Part shown: in pieces, positions 7,262-12,035 of the stretch
How positions within the stretch are numbered: position 1 is the stretch's first letter
Layout: each line of letters opens with the position of its first letter
From: Methylophaga sp.
Lineage (GTDB): Bacteria > Pseudomonadota > Gammaproteobacteria > Nitrosococcales > Methylophagaceae
Assembly (NCBI RefSeq): GCF_030651745.1
Contig: NZ_JAUSCC010000125.1
Coordinates: 1-12,035, forward strand
Reading direction: 5' to 3'
Length of the DNA: 12,035 nt
Program-made: the position numbers and the translations under genes
The notes under the pieces: model-generated
What the model was told of the DNA's origin: nothing
Database searches by the model: none
What the model saw: only the letters and a program-made list of their open reading frames with translations

Positions 7262-8563
7262 ATGGCTAAATCCAATACCAATCTACAAGCTAAGCTGGTT
7301 AAGGTCTTTCTGATACAGATTGCCTTAATCAGCCTGGTGGCTATCGCCGGAGTTTATGCCGCGAAAGCGACGTTAGAGGATGTATTGGTACGTGCGGCAC
7401 TGGAAGGTGAGGCACAACATTTCTGGGATATGCGCTCCGAAGATCCCACCTTTCCTTTACCTAACACCATGAATCTCAAAGCGTATATGGCTGAGATGGA
7501 TGACTTTTCAGACTTACCCACGGCTTTACAGGATCTCGGACCAGGCTTGCAGCGTGCTGAGTTGGCAGGGCAGCAACCGATTGTATATGTCGAGGATAAA
7601 GGCAACCGTCGTCTGTATCTGATTTTCGATGAAGTGAAAGTTTCACGATTGGCGCTGGTGTTTGGCTTATTACCACTGGGATTGGTGTTGATCGTGCTTT
7701 ATCTGTTGGCTTGGATTGCTTATCGACAGTCACATAAAGCGGTTTCTCCGATTATGAAATTGTCACGGGCCGTGAATGATGTCGATTTTCGTGAGGGGAA
7801 TTTCCCTCAGCTGGATCTCGATGACTTACGCAATATCCCGGATGATGAAGTCTCCAGTCTGGTTCGGGCTTTGGATGAATTCACTAATCGCTTGGAACAG
7901 TTTGTTGAACGTGAACGCAATTTTACCCGCGATGTCAGTCATGAATTACGCACGCCGATAGCTGTTATCCGTGGTGCATTGGAGCTGGTAGAACGTAAGT
8001 ACGGTGATCAGGCGGTAACAGAAATGAACCGTATGTATCGCACGCTGATGGATATGGAATCGCTGATTGAAACCTTGCTGTTGCTGGCAAGAGAACAGAT
8101 CGAAGCATTACCGCTACGCGAAGTGACAGTCAATGATTTGATTGCTGCTGAACTGGATAACCTGCGAATGATTCATCAGGACAAACCGATTACCGTTAAT
8201 GTTGAAGAGTCAGGCATTTTAGTGGTGCTGGCTGCGGAACGTGTGTTGCCGATTCTGATTGGCAACCTGCTGCGCAATGCTTTCAACTACACACTGCGGG
8301 GTAATATCACAGTGTCTATTCGGTCCGATGGATTTTCAGTAGCGGATAGTGGGATCGGTATGGATAGAGAGCAAATACAGAAAGTGTTTAAACCGTTTTT
8401 CCGTGCCGATGATAAACAGCAGGCTACAGGTTATGGGATCGGCATGACCATTGTGAAACGTTTATGCAACCGTTATGAATGGAACCTGCGTTTATCCAGC
8501 AAGATGGGTGAGGGTACCGAGGTCAGTGTGCATTTCCCCAAAGCTCAGTTTCGCAGTCGTTGA
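7262..8563 (+). CDS. Membrane sensor histidine kinase
   Basis: A 433-aa orthodox sensor kinase. Membrane span 1 is at about 13-33 and span 2 at about 129-152, enclosing a periplasmic domain of roughly 95 residues that I do not recognise. A HAMP-like linker follows (about 153-208), then the HisKA domain with H-box FTRDVSHELRTP and phosphoacceptor H227, and a HATPase domain with N-box GNLLRNA (N335, N339), G1 DSGIG (362-366) and G2 TGYGIGM (389-395). The ATG lies 4 bp after the methyltransferase stop, and the TGAGGT spanning that stop is its unusually close ribosome site. Being last in the lipid operon, it is likely co-transcribed with the enzymes. The regulator at 8571-9269 on the other strand is the probable partner. 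The signal sensed is unknown; a membrane or oxidative cue is a guess. Confidence 0.92.
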   Translation: MAKSNTNLQAKLVKVFLIQIALISLVAIAGVYAAKATLEDVLVRAALEGEAQHFWDMRSEDPTFPLPNTMNLKAYMAEMDDFSDLPTALQDLGPGLQRAELAGQQPIVYVEDKGNRRLYLIFDEVKVSRLALVFGLLPLGLVLIVLYLLAWIAYRQSHKAVSPIMKLSRAVNDVDFREGNFPQLDLDDLRNIPDDEVSSLVRALDEFTNRLEQFVERERNFTRDVSHELRTPIAVIRGALELVERKYGDQAVTEMNRMYRTLMDMESLIETLLLLAREQIEALPLREVTVNDLIAAELDNLRMIHQDKPITVNVEESGILVVLAAERVLPILIGNLLRNAFNYTLRGNITVSIRSDGFSVADSGIGMDREQIQKVFKPFFRADDKQQATGYGIGMTIVKRLCNRYEWNLRLSSKMGEGTEVSVHFPKAQFRSR

Positions 8564-8570
8564 TTAACCC

Positions 8571-9269
8571 TTAAAGATCTTCTTCTCTGCAGAGCTTATA
8601 ACCAACGCCCGGTAGGGTATGCATAAGCTGATGCTGGAACGGTTTATCCAGGCTTTTCCGCAGGTTATACAGATGACTGCGGAGCGTATCGCTATCTGGT
8701 GCATCATCACCCCAGACTTCAGCTTCCAGACGTTCACGACTGACAATCTTTGGCGATTCGCGCATCAGAATTCGCAAAATATGTAGGGTGATTGGAGACA
8801 GTTTGATCACCTTATCGCCCCGCATCACACGCATCGTATCCAAATCATAGCTAAGATCGGCAACAGTTAACTTTCCGCCTTCAAGCTCACCACGCTGGCG
8901 TCTGATCATCGCGATCAGCCGTGCTTCCAGTTCACGCATTTCAAATGGTTTAATCAGATAATCATCTGCGCCCAAATCAAAACCGTTCACTTTATCGTTG
9001 ATGGTATCTCGGGCTGTCAACATGATGATGGGCGTCTGAATATGCATTTCCTGACGCAATCTGCGACAGACTTCAAAACCATCTATGCCTGGTAACATGA
9101 TATCCAGCACAATAGCGTCGTAGTGGTGTTCCTCACATAACTGTAATGCGGTAATGCCATCACTTGCAAAATCCACAGTAAATCCGCCAACTTCGAGATA
9201 ATCCCCAACATTGGCAGCTAAATCACGGTGATCTTCTACAATTAATACGGTTGCTGATATGGCTTTCAT
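8571..9269 (-). CDS. OmpR-family response regulator
   Basis: A 232-aa DNA-binding response regulator. The receiver domain (about 7-122) has the acidic pair E12-D13, phosphoacceptor D56 in VLDIMLPG, T85 and K107 in the KPF motif. The winged-helix output domain spans about 130-228 with VSRERLEAEVWG (176-187), SDTLRSHLYNLRKSLDK (193-209) and a terminal GVGYKL wing. The ATG at 9269 follows AGAGA by about seven bases and gives the standard family length; an upstream extension to 9350 adds non-homologous residues. It converges with the kinase gene, 7 bp between stops, and diverges from bfd. Partnership with that kinase is inferred from proximity. Its possible target is the 11-bp-period GTGAA/TTCAC cluster at 585-669. 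Closest well-known relatives by style are ColR/QseB/PmrA-type regulators. Confidence 0.92.
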   Translation of the reverse strand: MKAISATVLIVEDHRDLAANVGDYLEVGGFTVDFASDGITALQLCEEHHYDAIVLDIMLPGIDGFEVCRRLRQEMHIQTPIIMLTARDTINDKVNGFDLGADDYLIKPFEMRELEARLIAMIRRQRGELEGGKLTVADLSYDLDTMRVMRGDKVIKLSPITLHILRILMRESPKIVSRERLEAEVWGDDAPDSDTLRSHLYNLRKSLDKPFQHQLMHTLPGVGYKLCREEDL

Positions 9270-9367
9270 ACAATTCTCTAACGCTTGGTACAGCAACGTT
9301 ACGATGTAAATGCATTCATCGCAACAAAGAATTTCGGGAATTTCTCCCAAAAAATGGCTAAAGGTGT

Positions 9368-9396
9368 TTGACTAAATAAATAACAATCATTATCAT
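9368..9396 (+). promoter_or_regulatory. Predicted sigma-70 promoter of bfd
   Basis: The -35 TTGACT (9368-9373) and -10 TATCAT (9391-9396) are separated by 17 bp, five of six matches each, and lie about 33 bp before the bfd ATG. The Fur-like box occupies the spacer and the -10. Confidence 0.72.
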
Positions 9397-9397
9397 T
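9376..9397. promoter_or_regulatory. Fur-like box in the bfd promoter
   Basis: The 19 bases at 9376-9394 match the classical Fur consensus at 14 positions, ending in a run of ten identical bases (AATCATTATC). The site covers the spacer and -10 of the bfd promoter, so iron-loaded Fur should block it. It also lies upstream of the divergent response regulator gene. Confidence 0.72.
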
Positions 9398-9428
9398 TAC
9401 ATCAACGTTAAACAACGGGGGGTTTTTG

Positions 9429-9641
9429 ATGATAGTTTGTGTATGCAACAACGTGAATGTAGATAAGGTAAAAGCATCTATTGATGCTGGTGCTGCCACG
9501 CTGGAAGCTATCCGTGAAACCACCGGAGCAGCAGCCTGCTGTGGTAAATGCCAGTTTAGGGTGAATAGTGTATTACAACAACATGCTCCTCACTCCTATG
9601 AACAGGATAGCTATCTGGTTGGTAAAACGGTAAACGCCTAG
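9429..9641 (+). CDS. bfd: Bacterioferritin-associated ferredoxin
   Basis: A 70-aa [2Fe-2S] ferredoxin that delivers electrons to the heme of bacterioferritin and so releases stored iron. The cluster ligands are all present with the family spacing: C4, C6, C38 and C41 (CVC at 4-6, CCGKC at 37-41). The length is close to E. coli Bfd (64 aa), with a short extra C-terminal tail. ATG 9429 is preferred over the adjoining TTG at 9426; a run of six G at 9417-9422 serves as the ribosome site. It has its own Fur-controlled promoter and is followed by bfr, 277 bp downstream, on the same strand. I see no strong terminator in between, only weak inverted repeats. Expected to be induced under iron starvation. 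Confidence 0.95.
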   Translation: MIVCVCNNVNVDKVKASIDAGAATLEAIRETTGAAACCGKCQFRVNSVLQQHAPHSYEQDSYLVGKTVNA

Positions 9642-9811
9642 CGCTATTGTTGCGCATATAACAAATTTGTTTAAACTCCGAATTCATCAACAATCCCCCC
9701 AAATTTGATTCCCCTGATTTTTATGGGTTTTTTGACTGTTCATCAAGTCACTAATTTATTTAGCATTAATGGTTAATCATCATTACCTCTCCCTCAATGG
9801 AACATAATGCA

Positions 9812-9830
9812 GATGATAATTGTTATCATT
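9812..9830. promoter_or_regulatory. Fur-like palindrome upstream of bfr
   Basis: Perfect 7-bp inverted arms ATGATAA (9813-9819) and TTATCAT (9823-9829) flank a 3-bp spacer. Aligned as 9809-9827 it matches the 19-bp Fur consensus at 14 positions. The centre lies about 35 bp before the predicted bfr -35, a place more suited to activation than to blocking RNA polymerase. Confidence 0.7.
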
Positions 9831-9855
9831 TGCCTTTAATATCAATAACTTATCT

Positions 9856-9883
9856 TTGACTTTTGATTTTTATCAACGATAAT
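9856..9883 (+). promoter_or_regulatory. Predicted sigma-70 promoter of bfr
   Basis: The -35 TTGACT (9856-9861) and -10 GATAAT (9878-9883) are separated by 16 bp, five of six matches each. The ATG of bfr is 36 bp downstream of the -10. Confidence 0.65.
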
Positions 9884-9918
9884 CGTCTACATCAGATTTA
9901 GGAATAAGGGAGAATCCA

Positions 9919-10398
9919 ATGAAAGGCGATAAAAAAGTTATTGAGTTATTGAATAAAGTTTTGGGTAATGAGCTGGTAGCCATTAACCAATATTTTCTAC
10001 ATGCCAAAATGTACAAGGATTGGGGTCTGAAAAATCTGTACGAACATGAATATCATGAATCTATTGATGAAATGAAACATGCCGATGCACTGACGGAACG
10101 TGTTTTATTTCTGGAAGGTTTACCAAATCTGCAGGATCTTGGCCCATTACGCATCGGTGAAAATACCCGCGAAATGCTTGAAGCTGATCTGTCATTGGAA
10201 ATGGATGCTATTCCGGATTTGAAAGAAGGCATTCAATACTGCGAACAGATTGCTGATTATGTCACTCGTGATTTATTCAAGAAAATTCTGGAATCAGAAG
10301 AAGAACACGTTGACTGGCTGGAAACTCAATTAAGTCTGATTGATAAAATGGGTATTGAAAACTTCCATCAAGCGCAAATTGTTAAAGAAGCCGATTAA
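9919..10398 (+). CDS. bfr: Bacterioferritin (heme-containing)
   Basis: A 159-aa subunit of the 24-mer iron-storage protein, matching E. coli Bfr (158 aa) over its whole length. All di-iron ferroxidase ligands are present at the E. coli positions: E18, E51, H54, E94, E127 and H130. M52, which ligates the heme between subunit pairs, is also present, so this is a catalytically complete heme-type subunit and not a heme-only or ferroxidase-only variant. A GGGAGA ribosome site (9908-9913) precedes the ATG. It stands alone between a predicted promoter and a strong intrinsic terminator, with a Fur-like palindrome upstream. Together with bfd it forms the cell's iron deposit and withdrawal pair; it also limits Fenton chemistry by oxidising ferrous iron. 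Confidence 0.97.
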   Translation: MKGDKKVIELLNKVLGNELVAINQYFLHAKMYKDWGLKNLYEHEYHESIDEMKHADALTERVLFLEGLPNLQDLGPLRIGENTREMLEADLSLEMDAIPDLKEGIQYCEQIADYVTRDLFKKILESEEEHVDWLETQLSLIDKMGIENFHQAQIVKEAD

Positions 10399-10420
10399 AA
10401 CCTAAGCTTCTCAATATAAA

Positions 10421-10453
10421 AGCCCTGTCAGCTTAGCTGATGGGGCTTTTTTT
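10421..10453 (+). terminator. Intrinsic terminator after bfr
   Basis: A 12-bp stem (10421-10432 with 10436-10447), broken only by two G-T wobble pairs, closes on a TTA loop and is followed by an uninterrupted T run to 10453. It starts 22 bp after the bfr stop. Confidence 0.93.
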
Positions 10454-10607
10454 ATTTCAGTTGTTATTGAATCGGTGAAAGTCTAATCAACATATGAGGT
10501 TATTGAATATCTATCGGCATAGTTTGCCATTTTCAGATAATCAACAGCGCGTATCAGCAATACAATGGTCGCACCACTATCTTTTGCTGACAGATTAAGG
10601 ACACCTG

Positions 10608-11606
10608 ATGATTAATGCTTATGCTGCACTGGAAGCTGGGGCCAAACTTACCCCCTACCAATATGAGCCCGGCCCGCTTGGAGAACATGAAGTTGAGATT
10701 GATGTTCAGTATTGCGGCATTTGTCATAGCGATATCAGCATAATTGATAATGATTGGGGAATGTCTGCTTATCCCGTAGTTGCCGGGCATGAAGTTGTCG
10801 GAACCGTGAGTCAGCTTGGTGCTGCTGTAACTAACCTGAAAATCGGCCAAACCGTTGGTTTAGGCTGGTATGCAGATTATTGTGAAACCTGTGAACAATG
10901 CCATAACGGCGATGAAAATATCTGTCCTGAGTTAACCCCCACGATAGTCGGCCACCATGGTGGCTTTGCCGATAAGGTTCGGGCAAATGCCAATAGTGTT
11001 ATTCAATTGCCTGAACATATTGATCTTAAATCTGTAGGACCACTGCTTTGTGGCGGGCTGACGGTATTCAATCCACTGGTCCAATTTGATATTAAACCGA
11101 CTGATAAAGTGGGGGTTATCGGCATCGGTGGGCTAGGTCATATTGCATTGCAATTTCTTAAGGCTTGGGGCTGTGAGGTCACCGCATTTACCAGCAAATC
11201 CAAATTACAGGAAGCACTGGATATGGGAGCCCAGCATAGTGTGGACTCACGCGATCAAACCGCTATGGCAGATTTGCCCAGAAAATTCGATATGATCCTT
11301 TCTACCGTCAATGTCAAACTTGACTGGAATCTATACCTGAGTAAGTTAAAACCCAGAGGTCGGCTGCATTTTGTTGGTGCCACCATGGAGCCGTTAGATA
11401 TCAGAGTGTTTAATCTTACAGAAGCACAAAGAAGCATCTCCGGCTCAGACACCGGCAGCATGCAAACCTGCAGTAAAATGCTGGAATTTGCACAGCGTCA
11501 CCAAGTGAAACCGGTCATAGAGATCTATCCGTTTGAGCAGATTAATGAAGCGATTGAAAAACTACGGAAAGGCGATGTGCGTTATCGGATTGTTCTGGAA
11601 CGTTAA
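10608..11606 (+). CDS. Zinc-dependent alcohol/aldehyde dehydrogenase (MDR family, NADP-type)
   Basis: A 332-aa medium-chain dehydrogenase that should interconvert an alcohol and an aldehyde. Catalytic zinc ligands are C39 (GICHSD), H61-E62 (AGHE) and C148 (LLCGG). The structural zinc lobe has the full set C92, C95, C98 and C106. The Rossmann motif GIGGLGH is at 172-178. After the second strand comes TSKSKL (195-200) in place of an acidic residue, as in YahK/cinnamyl alcohol dehydrogenase-like enzymes that prefer NADP(H). TAAGGA lies six bases before the ATG. It is a single-gene unit after the bfr terminator; I saw no convincing promoter in 10454-10607 and no intrinsic terminator after the stop. 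Aldehyde detoxification is a reasonable guess, but the substrate cannot be read from sequence. Confidence 0.92.
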   Translation: MINAYAALEAGAKLTPYQYEPGPLGEHEVEIDVQYCGICHSDISIIDNDWGMSAYPVVAGHEVVGTVSQLGAAVTNLKIGQTVGLGWYADYCETCEQCHNGDENICPELTPTIVGHHGGFADKVRANANSVIQLPEHIDLKSVGPLLCGGLTVFNPLVQFDIKPTDKVGVIGIGGLGHIALQFLKAWGCEVTAFTSKSKLQEALDMGAQHSVDSRDQTAMADLPRKFDMILSTVNVKLDWNLYLSKLKPRGRLHFVGATMEPLDIRVFNLTEAQRSISGSDTGSMQTCSKMLEFAQRHQVKPVIEIYPFEQINEAIEKLRKGDVRYRIVLER

Positions 11607-11801
11607 CAATTGAAAACAACAGATTTATGTTGAGCACATACTATGGCTTTAGGAGGTATTACTCGAAGATAAAAAATCAAAGATCCTAATTGTTTTGTTG
11701 ATATTAAGTATGAAATGTAGTTATTAAAATACATAAAATACTGTTAGATTTAATCACGCTTACCGCTGATACAATTCAGATTTTTGAAAGGGAAGTCGAA
11801 A

Positions 11802-12035
11802 ATGATCTTGAAAAATACCTTTAGTGCTTTAGTAATGTTTACAGCCGCAGTATTAATACTAGCTTATCAAACATCAGTACAGGCAAAGCCATTAATTGAT
11901 CAACGTTATTCAGATAATGGTGATGGCACGATAACCGATACGAAGACCAATCTTATTTGGCAGCGTTGCAGTCTAGGCCAAACTTGGACAGGTGAAACCT
12001 GTGCAGGATATGCCGAAGGTTATAACTGGCCGTCA
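11802..12035 (+). CDS. Exported DUF1566 (Lcl C-terminal-like) protein, partial
   Basis: Seventy-eight codons run from ATG 11802 to the window end without a stop, so the gene is cut by the right edge. The N-terminus is a signal peptide: Lys at 4, hydrophobic core at about 8-21, and a probable cut after VQA at 26-28. The mature start RYSDNGDGTITDTKTNLIWQ (about 35-54) is the opening repeat of the DUF1566 domain, followed by two cysteines (C56, C67) likely to pair in the periplasm. An AAGGGAAG ribosome site lies about eight bases upstream. The 195-bp gap before it is AT-rich; it contains only a nine-codon ATG frame at 11643-11672 and no promoter I would defend. DUF1566 proteins are secreted or surface proteins of unclear function. 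Family call is good; role unknown. Confidence 0.82.
   Translation, partial: MILKNTFSALVMFTAAVLILAYQTSVQAKPLIDQRYSDNGDGTITDTKTNLIWQRCSLGQTWTGETCAGYAEGYNWPS

Noticed and set aside
9329..9351. Repeated GAATTTC units and GGGA/TCCC inverted repeat upstream of the regulator
   Set aside because: Short, imperfect and not matching a known site; could be chance in AT-rich sequence.
9642..9680. GCGC inverted repeat after bfd as a terminator
   Set aside because: Four-base stem without a T tract; too weak to call.
10554..10850. Minus-strand open frame of 98 codons across the dehydrogenase start
   Set aside because: Overlaps well-supported coding sequence with zinc motifs and has no recognisable domain.
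11612..11640. Hairpin CAACA/TGTTG after the dehydrogenase as a terminator
   Set aside because: Only a 5-bp AT-rich stem and no following T run.

Overview
The window looks like chromosomal DNA of a moderately AT-rich gammaproteobacterium. Bfr and Bfd resemble the enterobacterial proteins closely, Fur-type sites fit the gammaproteobacterial consensus, and genes are tightly packed. A marine or methylotrophic lineage such as Methylophaga is possible, but that is a guess from gene style and not a demonstrated assignment. No rRNA, tRNA, CRISPR array, transposase or phage gene was seen, and there is no gene-free stretch longer than 300 bases.

Region 1 (1-570, minus strand) is the nearly complete gene for a SnoaL/NTF2-fold lipoprotein, open at the left edge. 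It diverges from region 2 across an intergenic stretch that holds an unusual symmetric cluster of GTGAA/TTCAC half-sites.

Region 2 (712-8563, plus strand) is one compact run of eight genes with overlapping or nearly touching ends: acyl-lipid/acyl-CoA desaturase, flavin amine-oxidase-like protein, DUF1365 protein, CFA-synthase-family methyltransferase, DUF2878 membrane protein, DUF1295 membrane reductase-like protein, a second CFA-superfamily methyltransferase, and a sensor histidine kinase. Together they look like a system that alters acyl chains already in the membrane: introduce a double bond, methylate it, then oxidise or reduce. The trio of flavoprotein, DUF1365 and CFA-like enzyme is known from the alphaproteobacterial singlet-oxygen (RpoE-ChrR) response and from furan fatty acid biosynthesis. 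Here no sigma/anti-sigma pair is visible and a two-component sensor is attached instead.

Region 3 (8571-9269, minus strand) is an OmpR-family response regulator that converges on the kinase with a gap of only 7 bp. It is probably the kinase's partner and a candidate to bind the GTGAA/TTCAC cluster.

Region 4 (9368-10453, plus strand) is an iron-storage pair, bfd and bfr, each with its own promoter. A Fur-like site lies inside the bfd promoter (repressing position), whereas the Fur-like site of bfr lies well upstream of its promoter. A strong intrinsic terminator follows bfr.

Region 5 (10608-12035, plus strand) holds a zinc-dependent, probably NADP(H)-preferring alcohol/aldehyde dehydrogenase, then an AT-rich 195-bp gap, then the exported N-terminus of a DUF1566 (Lcl C-terminal-like) protein cut by the right edge.
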